Shown here: positions 53,462 to 63,422 of the stretch, in pieces | How the letters are laid out: the number at the start of each line of letters is the position of its first letter | Numbering within the stretch: the stretch's first letter is position 1 | NCBI GenBank assembly: GCA_037046735.1 | Contig: JBAOHC010000027.1 | Location: forward strand, 992,001 to 1,056,000 | Source of the DNA: JADKAV01 sp037046735 | GTDB taxonomy: Bacteria > Actinomycetota > Actinomycetes > S36-B12 > UBA10799 | Direction: 5' to 3' | Length of the DNA: 64,000 nt | Made by a program: the position numbers and the translations under genes | The notes under the pieces: generated by a model | The model's input: the letters and a program-made list of their open reading frames with translations, nothing else | Told to the model about the DNA's origin: nothing | Databases searched by the model: none

Positions 53462-53790
53462 GACAGCGCCGCCCGTACCGCATCGGTCAGCGCCTCTGGC
53501 CGGGGCGGGCACCCGGGCACCACCACATCGGCGGCCACCGCCTGCACCGCGTAGGAGTCCCAGTACGGACCCCCGCTGATCGTGCAGACGCCGTAGGCGA
53601 CCACCAGGCGCGGCTGCGGCACCCCGGCGATGTGCTCCGCGACCAGAGCGGCCGAAGCAGCCGTCACAGTGCCAGCCACCACCACGACGTTCGGTCCCGG
53701 CACATCGGCCAGGGACGCGCTGGCCTGTTGGGCGGCCGCGCTGCCGGCCTCCACCCCGCAGCACGCCAGGTTCAGGTAGTACACGTCCAC
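53458..53790 (-). CDS. NADH-quinone oxidoreductase 20-kDa subunit-like (NuoB/HyfI)
   Basis: About 110 residues. The four N2-cluster cysteines of NuoB are conserved: LACCGVEAG, GVCTISGGPYW and VVPGCPPRPEAL, with VVVAGTVTAASAALV between. Shorter at the N-terminus than NuoB. Start uncertain: GTG 53790 (DVYYLNLACCG) lies about 20 nt after the gspE stop without a clear Shine-Dalgarno. Coupled to the NuoC-like gene. No NuoD (49-kDa) partner is encoded nearby. Confidence 0.75.
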   Translation of the reverse strand: MDVYYLNLACCGVEAGSAAAQQASASLADVPGPNVVVVAGTVTAASAALVAEHIAGVPQPRLVVAYGVCTISGGPYWDSYAVQAVAADVVVPGCPPRPEALTDAVRAALS

Positions 53791-53810
53791 GCTGACACTG
53801 TAGGCGCCGA

Positions 53811-55520
53811 TCAGTCCGCAGCTGACGCGACGACCTGCAGCACCTCGGCGATCGTGGTGCGCCGATGGGCGGCGGCGTCGATGGCTGCCTCCAGCAACGG
53901 TTGCCATCCTGCGCTGCGGGCCGCGGTGGCGACCGCCGTCTCGTCGCCGCCGGCCAGCAACGCTGCGCGCACCGCGCGCGTCACCGAGAGCACTTCGAAG
54001 ATGCCGGTGCGGCCCCGCAGCCCAAGGCCCTCACAGGAGTCGCAGCCCGGACCCATCACCATCGAGTGGGCCTGCGCCGCCGTCAGCCCCAACCGCCGGC
54101 AGGTCTGCTCATCGGGGACCTGCGGTACGGCACAGCGTGGGCACGGCCGGCGGACGAGTCGCTGAGCGATCACCAACCGCAGCGACGAGGCGATCAGGTA
54201 ACGCGGCACTCCCATCTCGGCCAGGCGCAGCACCGCCGACGGCGCATCGACCGTGTGGACCGTGGCGAGCACGAGATGGCCGGTCAGCGCGGCGCGGATG
54301 GCCAGGTCGGCGGTGACCTGATCGCGCACCTCTCCGATCATGATGATGTCCGGGTCCTGCCGCAGCACAGAGCGCAACCCGGCGGCAAAGGTGAGGCCGC
54401 TGCGCTCGTCGATCTGCACCTGACTGACACCGGGCAACTCGATCTCGATGGGCTCCTCGAGGGCGATGATGTTGCGGTCACCGGCCACGACCTCGTGAAC
54501 GGCCGAGTACAGGGTGGTGGTCTTGCCCGACCCCGTCGGGCCGGTGATCAGGACCAGCCCCTGCGTGGCGCGCAAGGCGGCGTGCAGGGTGGCCAGGGCT
54601 GGGTCGGGCAGGCCCAATGCGCGCAACGCGGGCAGTTCACCGATGTCGGTGAGTAACCGGATGACCACCTTCTCGCCGTGCATCGTGGGCAATGTGGACA
54701 CGCGGACGTTCTTCTGCACCCCGTCCACGTGGACCCGGGCGCGACCGTCCTGCGGGGTCCGCTTCTGGGAGATGTCGATACCGGCCAGGATCTTGATCCG
54801 GGACACCAACGGCGCCTGACCCGGTTTGGGCAACACCATGACCCGGCGCAGGGAACCGTCGACGCGCATGCGGACCCGCACCACCTCTCGCAGCGGTTCG
54901 ATGTGGATGTCGCTGGCTCCCAGGCGCATCGCCGTGCGCAGGATCTGGTCCACGGCGGTGACCGCGCCGGCGTCGTCCTTGATGACTTCGACGGAGGCGG
55001 CGGTGCGCAGCGCGTCGGCGGCAGTGACCTCACTCCACATGGCGCTGAGTCGCCTGCGCACCTGCGACTCGGGGGCGACCACCACCTCCAGCCGCCGGAT
55101 CTGCGGGTGCCCCTGCAACAGCAGAGCCACATCGTCGAAGGCGACGACGTTGAGCGGATCGATGGCCGCCAAGGACAGTGTCCCGTCGACCAGCGACAAG
55201 GGCAGGATGCCTGCCCGCTGACCCAGCGCCATCGGCACCAACCGCGCCACCTCCGGGTCGATGCGCTGTTCAGTGAGGTCGACGAACTGCAGACCATTGG
55301 CCTCCGCCAGCGCCTGCGCCAGCATGACTTCGGTCACCCGGTCCTCGTCGAGCAGGATCTGCCCGAGCCGCTTGCGCTGTTCATCGGCCTGCTGCACACG
55401 CAAGTAGTGCTGCAGCTCCTGCGGGCTGAGCACCCCCCAGGAGACCAGGATGTCTCCCAGTCGGCGACCGCCCGCCCCCGACTCGCTGCTCACACGGCAC
55501 ACGGTACTCGCTACCGGCAT
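53811..55520 (-). CDS. GspE/PilB-type secretion or type IV pilus ATPase
   Basis: About 569 residues. N-terminal GspEII-type domain (RRLGDILVSWGVLSPQELQHY, LGQILLDEDRVTEVMLAQAL), then the ATPase: Walker A ITGPTGSGKTTTLYS, Walker B IMIGEVRD, ASP box ASDIHIEP, and the zinc motif CPRC with CDSCEG. Powers pilus or pseudopilus assembly. No pilC, pilT or pilin gene is nearby, so it is an orphan copy. Start uncertain: ATG 55520, with GTG 55493 an alternative. Divergent from korA and apparently co-transcribed with the NuoBCI-like genes. Confidence 0.85.
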   Translation of the reverse strand: MPVASTVCRVSSESGAGGRRLGDILVSWGVLSPQELQHYLRVQQADEQRKRLGQILLDEDRVTEVMLAQALAEANGLQFVDLTEQRIDPEVARLVPMALGQRAGILPLSLVDGTLSLAAIDPLNVVAFDDVALLLQGHPQIRRLEVVVAPESQVRRRLSAMWSEVTAADALRTAASVEVIKDDAGAVTAVDQILRTAMRLGASDIHIEPLREVVRVRMRVDGSLRRVMVLPKPGQAPLVSRIKILAGIDISQKRTPQDGRARVHVDGVQKNVRVSTLPTMHGEKVVIRLLTDIGELPALRALGLPDPALATLHAALRATQGLVLITGPTGSGKTTTLYSAVHEVVAGDRNIIALEEPIEIELPGVSQVQIDERSGLTFAAGLRSVLRQDPDIIMIGEVRDQVTADLAIRAALTGHLVLATVHTVDAPSAVLRLAEMGVPRYLIASSLRLVIAQRLVRRPCPRCAVPQVPDEQTCRRLGLTAAQAHSMVMGPGCDSCEGLGLRGRTGIFEVLSVTRAVRAALLAGGDETAVATAARSAGWQPLLEAAIDAAAHRRTTIAEVLQVVASAAD

Positions 55521-55674
55521 GCCGACGTCGCCCATCGCGGGCACCAGCCTGCAGCCGATGTCGGCGACCCAGGTTAGGCTTGACTGCGTGCACACCGCTG
55601 TCCGCGTCCACCGATGTCTGCGCTCGCTGCCCTGACATCCGACACACGACGTTGCAGCACTAGCGAGGACCACC

Positions 55675-57530
<1,856 letters not shown>

Positions 57531-57534
<4 letters not shown>

Positions 57535-58514
57535 GCGATCGACCGACACTTACCTTGAAGGCCAAGGATTTCAAGTCCGACCAAGAGGTGCGCTGGTGCC
57601 CGGGCTGCGGGGACTACGCGATCCTTGCCGCGGTGCAGTCATTCCTGCCTGAGTTGGGCCGCGCCCCCGAGGACATCGTGTTCGTCTCCGGGATCGGGTG
57701 TTCCTCGCGCTTCCCGTACTACCTGTCGACCTATGGGATGCACTCCATCCACGGCCGCGCCCCGGCGATCGCCACCGGCCTGGCAGTGACCCGACCCGAC
57801 CTCGATGTGTGGGTGGTCACCGGGGACGGCGACGCCTTGTCGATCGGTGGCAATCACCTGATCCACGCCCTGCGTCGCAACGTCAACATGACGATCCTGC
57901 TGTTCAACAACCGCATCTACGGCCTGACCAAGGGGCAGTACTCCCCGACCTCCGAACCGGGCAAGATCACTAAGTCCACCCCTGTGGGATCAATCGACCG
58001 GCCCTTCAATCCGATCTCGCTGGCCCTGGGCGCGGAGGCCACCTTCGTGGCGCGCACGATCGACTCCGACCGCGCCCATCTCATCGAGGTGTTGCGGGCA
58101 GCAGCGCAGCACGACGGGACATCGCTGGTGGAGATCTACCAGAACTGCAACATCTTCAATGACGGCGCCTTCGATCTCGTGAAGGAGCCCGGGATCCGCG
58201 AGGAGCACCTGCTGCGACTGCGGGCCGGAGAGCCGATCACCGCCGGGGAGTTGTCCGTGGTGCGCGATGACAAGGGACACCTGTCGTTGGCCACCGAGGG
58301 CGCTGCCGTCATCCACGACCCCGCCGACCTCGACCTGGCGTTCGCCCTGTCGCGGCTGTCGGGCAGCGAACTCGATCACACCCCGATCGGGATCTTCCGG
58401 CAGGTCGGCGCACCGACCTATGACGCTGGGGTGCGTGCGCAGGTCGACGACCTCGCCACCGACGCCGATCTGCACGCGCTACTCACGGGGCCTGACCCCT
58501 GGACCGTGCGCTGA
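57531..58514 (+). CDS. korB: 2-oxoacid:ferredoxin oxidoreductase subunit beta
   Basis: 327 residues. Thiamine-diphosphate subunit with CPGCGDYAILAA, SGIGCSSRFP, VVTGDGDALSIGGNHLIHAL and NRIYGLTKGQYSPTSEPG; the conserved cysteines include those for its [4Fe-4S] cluster (CPGC, NCNIF). Partner of KorA; cytoplasmic. Stop overlaps the RarD-like start in a CTGA arrangement. Confidence 0.95.
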
Positions 58515-59407
58515 CGAACGACCGGGCGGGGCTGGGCTACGGCCTGGGGGCCTACACGATCTGGGGCCTGTTCCCGCTCTACTGGCCACTGCTGCGACCC
58601 GCGTCAGCCTGGGAGATCCTGGGCCACCGGATGCTCTGGAGTTTCGCATTCCTGCTGCTCATCAACGCCGTGCTGCGCACCGGCTGGACCCAGATCAGGG
58701 CCGCCGTGGTCACGCCACGCACCCGCTGGTTACTGCTGGCCGCCGCGCTGCTGATCTCGCTGAACTGGGGCGTGTACATCTGGAGTGTCAACGCGGGCTA
58801 TGTCGTCGAGGCGTCACTGGGCTACTTCATCAATCCGCTGGTCTCGGTGGCGTTGGGCGTGCTCGTGCTCGGGGAGCGGCTGCGCCAAGCCCAGTGGGTG
58901 GCAGTGGGGATCGCCCTGGCGGCTGTGGTCGTCCTGACGTTCTCCTACGGCCGGCCGCCCTGGATCGCGCTGGTGTTGGCCTTCTCCTTCGGGATGTACG
59001 GCCTGGTTCGCAAGACGGCCGGGGTGGCAGCCATTCCCGCGCTCACGGTCGAGACCGGCTTCCAGACCCCGTTCGCGCTGGCCTACTTCGTCGTGTTGGG
59101 TGTGACCGCTCCGAACCTGACCTTCGGCGACGATCCCGGGAACTCGGTGCTGCTCGCCACCGCCGGTATCGCCACCACCATCCCCCTCTTGTTGTTCGGG
59201 GCGGCGGCGATCCGGCTGCCGCTGGTGGCATTGGGCATCCTGCAGTACCTCACCCCAGTCATCCAGTTCACGCTGGGCGTCACGGTCTTCGGCGAGCACA
59301 TGCCGTTGGTCCGCTGGCTGGGCTTCGGCCTGGTGTGGCTGGCGTTGGCAGTGTTCACCGTGGACACGGTCCGCTCGGCCCGCCGGGTGCCCGAACCACC
59401 GGTTTGA
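58511..59407 (+). CDS. rarD: EamA-family transporter, RarD-like, with probable CTG start
   Basis: About 298 residues, ten helices, from DRAGLGYGLGAYTIWGLFPL through RPASAWEILGHRMLWSFAF and YFINPLVSVALGVLVLGERL to LVALGILQYLTPVIQFTLGV, the RarD pattern. The conserved first helix lies upstream of the first ATG (58631), and no ATG, GTG or TTG occurs in frame before it since the stop at 58493. The only good codon is CTG 58511, overlapping the korB stop as CTGA, an ATGA-like coupling with C for A. A lost upstream start is the alternative. Substrate unknown (drug/metabolite class). Confidence 0.75.
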   Translation: MTNDRAGLGYGLGAYTIWGLFPLYWPLLRPASAWEILGHRMLWSFAFLLLINAVLRTGWTQIRAAVVTPRTRWLLLAAALLISLNWGVYIWSVNAGYVVEASLGYFINPLVSVALGVLVLGERLRQAQWVAVGIALAAVVVLTFSYGRPPWIALVLAFSFGMYGLVRKTAGVAAIPALTVETGFQTPFALAYFVVLGVTAPNLTFGDDPGNSVLLATAGIATTIPLLLFGAAAIRLPLVALGILQYLTPVIQFTLGVTVFGEHMPLVRWLGFGLVWLALAVFTVDTVRSARRVPEPPV

Positions 59408-59416
59408 TGGGGCCAG

Positions 59417-60542
59417 CTACTTCAGCGTGTACTTCTTCGATGCCGTCCAGGCGGCAGCGGTGTTGGAACCGGCCGCCGCGTACGTGAGGGTCAGTTTGCC
59501 CTTCGTGCCAGTGACCACGGAGATCTTGCCCTTGGCTCCCTTGACGAGCTTGCCGGCGCTCTTCTTACCCTTCAGCGTCACCTTCACCGGGGTGCCCGGC
59601 ACTGGTCTTGCACGTCTTCTTGAGCAGGACCACGGTCGTGTCGGCCTTGAGCTTCTTGGGCAGCTTCGCGCATTTGACAGTGGGCTTGTTGCAGTAGCCG
59701 GTGGTCGCGGCCCATTGCTGGTACTGAGCCGGGTAGTCAGTGATGATCCCGTTCGGCTTCATGGCCGCTGCCTTGGCCCACCCGGTGGGGTCATCTCCCT
59801 TGGTGAGGATGTTGTACCAGGTGTAGGTCTGGATGCCCGCCTTGGCCAGGGCGGCGTAACTGTCGGGGGTGGAGTTGATGTTGATGATTCCGGCCCAGGC
59901 ACCCTGCGGCACCTCGGACGGCTGTACCGGACGCAATTGCAGCGCGTCCTGGAACCAGATCTGGTTCAGACCCGGTAGCAGGGTCTTGAACTGTTCAAGT
60001 TCAGGCTTCTTGAACGACGGTACGACCGCGTTCGCACCACTGGCCTTGATCTTGGCCGCGTAGTCGTCGATCCATACCTGGTTGGTGACCTCCGGCTTGT
60101 ACTCCGGCCAGACCTGAAGGTTGTTGTCCTTGGTCCACTTCAGGACTTCTTCGAACAGCGGAATCTTCCCCGCGCCATTCTTCAACTCGATGCTCTTGAT
60201 GTAGTCGATCGTGCTGGTCGATACCAGCCCGGTACCCGTTGTGGTCCGCGCGAGGTCGTCGTCGTGCATGATGACCGGCACGTTGTCCACAGTCCACCGG
60301 ACGTCCGTTTCGATGATCTTCACCCCGAGCGCCAGAGAGTCGTTGAACGCCTTCCATGAGTTCTCGTAAAGGTACGGATCGGCGCCCACGCCGCCCCCAC
60401 CACGATGGGCGATGAGTTGCGGGACCGGACAGGTACCGGAGGCCAGCCCCGCGGATTGTGCGGCGGGCTGGTCGTCGGCGACGGCCGGGGCGACGGAAAC
60501 AACGGACAACGTCAGGGCGGCACACAGGACGGGGATGCGCAT
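59417..60542 (-). CDS. Secreted glycerophosphodiester phosphodiesterase; frameshifted near C-terminus
   Basis: ATG 60542 begins a signal peptide (RIPVLCAALTLSVVSVAPA). The catalytic GDPD motifs follow: LIAHRGGG, ENSWKAFNDSLALG, ETDVRWTVDNVPVIMHDDDL, a TIM-barrel phosphodiesterase that hydrolyses glycerophosphodiesters. After PKKLKADTTVVLLKKTCKT the frame shifts near 59602; the intended tail is a small lysine-rich repeat domain (PGTPVKVTLKGKKSAGKLVK to TASKKYTLK) ending at 59417. The catalytic part is intact, so function may survive. ATG is 6 nt after TAGTTT (leaderless). Confidence 0.82.
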
Positions 60543-60548
60543 GGGGGC

Positions 60549-60554
60549 AAACTA
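60549..60554 (-). promoter_or_regulatory. -10 box of leaderless GDPD promoter
   Basis: TAGTTT 6 nt before ATG 60542. Confidence 0.4.
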
Positions 60555-60621
60555 TCGCGGGCGCTTGAGGCGTTACCCGTCGGCCACGTGATTATGCGCC
60601 CTTGATGCCTGGGGCGGGTGG

Positions 60622-62130
60622 CTACAGGCCGAGCACGCCCGGGTTCATGATGCCTACCGGATCCAGTCGCCCCTTGGCTGCCGTCAACACCGCCGCGAAC
60701 AGTTCCGGGCGCTGCTCGCGGTACCAGGGCACATGGTCACGGCCCACCGCGTGATGGTGGGTGATCGTGGCCCCATGCCGCACGATGATGTCGCTGACCT
60801 GAGTCTTCAGAGCGTCCCAGTGTGAGATCTCCTCACCCCTGTCGACGGGCTGCAGGACGGTGAAGTACGGCGCGGCCCCATCCGGGTAGACGTGGGTCAG
60901 GCGGCACGTGATCCGCCCTGGCACGGCGTCGCGCAGGTCCTGGATGAGGCCGGGCAGCCGGTCCCAGGTGACAGCGGTCTCGAACGTCTCCGCCAGGATG
61001 CCCAGACTGATCAGGGTGTCCCGCAAATAGGGTGCCTGCAGGAAGGCGCCGCGCCACTCCCGCTCCCCACCTCGGTTCTGGACCTCACCACCGTGCCGCT
61101 GGCATATCGTCACCGCCGCCGTGAGGTCTGCGCTCTGGTCGAACCCGCCTTCCACGCCCAGGACCAGCAGCGGACGGTCATCGGTACCGGGGGCTTCGAG
61201 GCCGTCGATGAGCCGGCAGTTGCTGGGGAGCAACCCCGCTTGCAGGACCTCGCGGATCGCGTCGCAGCCGGCACCGAAGGTCGGGAAACGCAAGGTGGCG
61301 GTGCTCTTGGCGACCGGCCGCGCCCGTACCCCCAGCCACACGCTGGTGATCACCCCGAGTGCTCCTTCGCTGCCCAGGAGCAGACTATCGGGGCTCGGGC
61401 CCGCGCCGCTGGCGGGCAGCCGGCGGGACTCCCAGGCACCACGCGGGGTGATCGCCCGGATGCTCTCGACGATGTCGTCGATGTGGGTGGGGCCCGACGC
61501 GAAGTGTCCGCCCGCTCGTGTGGCCACCCATCCCCCGACGGTCGCGAACTCGAACGACTGCGGGAAGAAGCGCGTTGTCAGACCATGCTCAGCGAGTTGC
61601 GACTCGACCTGCGGGCCGGTGGTGCCAGCCTGGACCAGCGCAGACCGGGAGATGGTGTCGACGTCCAAGACGCGGTTCAGCCTCGACAGGTCCAGGCTCA
61701 ACACGCCGTTGTACGCGTCCAGGTCGCGTGGCTCCACACCGCCGACAACGCTCGTTCCGCCGCCGAACGGGATCACGGCGACGTGCTGGTCGGCCGCCCA
61801 CGAAAGTACGCGGTCGATATCCTCCTCGTCCTCGGGGAGGGCGACGAAGTCCACAGCCGTGCGGAAGTCGCCGCGAAACCCGCGCACGACGTCTCGATAG
61901 GCCTTGCCCATAGCGTGGCTGGCCCGGGCATGTCGATCCGTCCTGGCGATGCGCTGCAACGGCCCGGGTGTGATGCGCGGTTCGGGAAGGACCGCACGAT
62001 CCAGCGGAACTGGCAGTTCTGGCTCCAACCGGCCGAAGCCCAGGTACTCGACGATCCCGGGGGCAGCTGCCCCGAGTTGCTCCAGCGTGAGTTGCTGCTC
62101 GTCGCTGCCCCACCCCCAGTGTTTGCGCAT
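60622..62130 (-). CDS. FAD-linked oxidase, alkyldihydroxyacetonephosphate synthase-like
   Basis: 502 residues. FAD_binding_4 motifs: PFGGGTSVVGGVEPRDLDAY, QAGTTGPQVESQLAEHGLTT, GGWVATRAGGHFASGPTHID, LLGSEGALGVITSVWLGVR; then an FAD-oxidase C domain ending VGRDHVPWYREQRP and LDPVGIMNPGVLGL. Start MRKHWGWGSDEQQL is typical of AGPS-like actinobacterial flavoproteins; a true ether-lipid role is not established. ATG 62130 is 7 nt after TAGCGT. Divergent from the acyl-CoA dehydrogenase. Confidence 0.88.
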   Translation of the reverse strand: MRKHWGWGSDEQQLTLEQLGAAAPGIVEYLGFGRLEPELPVPLDRAVLPEPRITPGPLQRIARTDRHARASHAMGKAYRDVVRGFRGDFRTAVDFVALPEDEEDIDRVLSWAADQHVAVIPFGGGTSVVGGVEPRDLDAYNGVLSLDLSRLNRVLDVDTISRSALVQAGTTGPQVESQLAEHGLTTRFFPQSFEFATVGGWVATRAGGHFASGPTHIDDIVESIRAITPRGAWESRRLPASGAGPSPDSLLLGSEGALGVITSVWLGVRARPVAKSTATLRFPTFGAGCDAIREVLQAGLLPSNCRLIDGLEAPGTDDRPLLVLGVEGGFDQSADLTAAVTICQRHGGEVQNRGGEREWRGAFLQAPYLRDTLISLGILAETFETAVTWDRLPGLIQDLRDAVPGRITCRLTHVYPDGAAPYFTVLQPVDRGEEISHWDALKTQVSDIIVRHGATITHHHAVGRDHVPWYREQRPELFAAVLTAAKGRLDPVGIMNPGVLGL

Positions 62131-62137
62131 AGCGCCC

Positions 62138-62143
62138 ACGCTA
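62138..62143 (-). promoter_or_regulatory. -10 box of leaderless promoter for the AGPS-like gene
   Basis: TAGCGT 7 nt before ATG 62130; it overlaps the first unit of a 12-bp tandem repeat. Confidence 0.45.
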
Positions 62144-62162
62144 GGGCCTGCGCTAGGGCCTG
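62139..62162. repeat. Two tandem copies of a 12-bp unit in a divergent promoter
   Basis: CGCTAGGGCCTG at 62139–62150 repeated exactly at 62151–62162, between the AGPS-like and acyl-CoA dehydrogenase genes. Confidence 0.85.
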
Positions 62163-62197
62163 CGCAATCCCGACACGCGGTCTCATCGGGCACGTCC

Positions 62198-62203
62198 TAG
62201 GCT
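62198..62203 (+). promoter_or_regulatory. -10 box of leaderless promoter for the acyl-CoA dehydrogenase
   Basis: TAGGCT 7 nt before ATG 62211 with no Shine-Dalgarno. Confidence 0.5.
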
Positions 62204-62210
62204 GACGCCC

Positions 62211-63326
62211 ATGACGACCTTCCTTACCCCCGAACGCCAGGCGCTGGGCGAGACCGTGCGAGCCTTCACCGCCGAACAGATCGCCCCGTACCTGCGCCAG
62301 TGGGAGGACGCCGGCGAACTGCCGCGGGAACTGCACAAGCGGGCGGCGGCCCTTGGGCTGCTCGGAATCGGCTACCCGGAAGAGGTCGGCGGCAGCGGCG
62401 GTGAGGCGGCTGACGTCTTGGTCGTCACGGAGTCCGTGCTGGCAGGCGGCGGCTCCGGCGGTGTGATCGCCGGGCTCTTCACACACGGCATCGCGATTCC
62501 CCACATCATCGACTCCGGCGATCCGGATCTGATCGACAGGTGGGTCCGCCCCGTGCTGGCCGGTGAGCTGATCGCATGCCTGGCGGTGACCGAACCCGGT
62601 GGCGGTTCGGACGTGGGAAACCTGCTGACACGAGCCGACGAGTCTGGTGACGGTTGGGTGCTGAACGGTTCTAAGACGTTCATCACCTCCGGTGCCCGCG
62701 CCGACGTGGCCGTGGTCGCGGCCCGGGTGCGAAACGCCGCTGGGGCCGCCGGAGTCGGGCTGTTCGCGGTGCCGACGGACCAGCCCGGCTTCCAGGTCAC
62801 GGGGCGCCTGGAGAAGATGGGCTGGCACTGCAGCGACACTGCGGAGATCGGGCTGGTGGACGCCCGCGCTGAGCTCATCACCGAGCAGGGATTTGCCTCC
62901 CTGGCCCGCCACTTCGCCACGGAGCGCTTGTCGTTGGGCGTGACGGGGTATGCCACCGCAGCTCGCTGCGTGGACCTTGCCCGGGACTGGATCACACAGC
63001 GGGAGACGTTCGGCCGGCCCCTGTCCAAGCGGCAGGTGATTCGCCACACCTTCGTCGAGATGAATCGCATCACCGACGTGGCTCGCTCCTACACCCGCAA
63101 CCTGTCCCTGGGTGAAGTGACGGTCCTGGACGCGATCTACGCGAAGAAGACGGGCGTGGACTGCGCGGCATTCGTGACCGATCGCGCCGTGCAGTTGCTC
63201 GGCGGCATGGGGTACGTCTCGGACGGCGAGGTTGAACGGCACTACCGCGACGCCCGGATCCTGGGCATCGGCGGCGGTGCCGATGAAGTGATGGCAGACC
63301 TGGCCGCACGACTGCTGGGCCTCTGA
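62211..63326 (+). CDS. Acyl-CoA dehydrogenase
   Basis: 371 residues, full length. FAD/substrate motifs: ACLAVTEPGGGSDVGNL, WVLNGSKTFITSGARAD, KMGWHCSDTAEIGLVD, QRETFGRPLSKRQVIRH and the C-terminal QLLGGMGYVSDGEVERHYRD, ARILGIGGGADEVM. The catalytic base region (VERHYRDARI) fits the short/medium-chain dehydrogenases with the Glu upstream. Oxidises acyl-CoA to enoyl-CoA, passing electrons to ETF; chain-length preference not readable. Followed by a perfect hairpin. Confidence 0.93.
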   Translation: MTTFLTPERQALGETVRAFTAEQIAPYLRQWEDAGELPRELHKRAAALGLLGIGYPEEVGGSGGEAADVLVVTESVLAGGGSGGVIAGLFTHGIAIPHIIDSGDPDLIDRWVRPVLAGELIACLAVTEPGGGSDVGNLLTRADESGDGWVLNGSKTFITSGARADVAVVAARVRNAAGAAGVGLFAVPTDQPGFQVTGRLEKMGWHCSDTAEIGLVDARAELITEQGFASLARHFATERLSLGVTGYATAARCVDLARDWITQRETFGRPLSKRQVIRHTFVEMNRITDVARSYTRNLSLGEVTVLDAIYAKKTGVDCAAFVTDRAVQLLGGMGYVSDGEVERHYRDARILGIGGGADEVMADLAARLLGL

Positions 63327-63329
63327 CGG

Positions 63330-63350
63330 GATCGGCCTTGAAGGCCGATC
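63330..63350 (+). terminator. Terminator of the acyl-CoA dehydrogenase gene
   Basis: GATCGGCC/GGCCGATC perfect 8-bp stem with a TTGAA loop, 3 nt after the stop; may also serve the converging 13E12-like gene. Confidence 0.65.
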
Positions 63351-63422
63351 GCTCCGGGGGTGAACTGCTCCCACGGCTGCAGGTGTTGGCTGCGCTGCCC
63401 GCGTGTGCGGGTGGGCCCGGTT

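Noticed and set aside
52791..53790. Complete group 4 hydrogenase
   Set aside because: No large subunit or NiFe-ligand cysteines and no membrane subunits; only complex-I-type B, C and I proteins are present.
60892..62205. Plus-strand frame of 437 codons opposite the FAD oxidase
   Set aside because: No motif; opposite strand fully explained.
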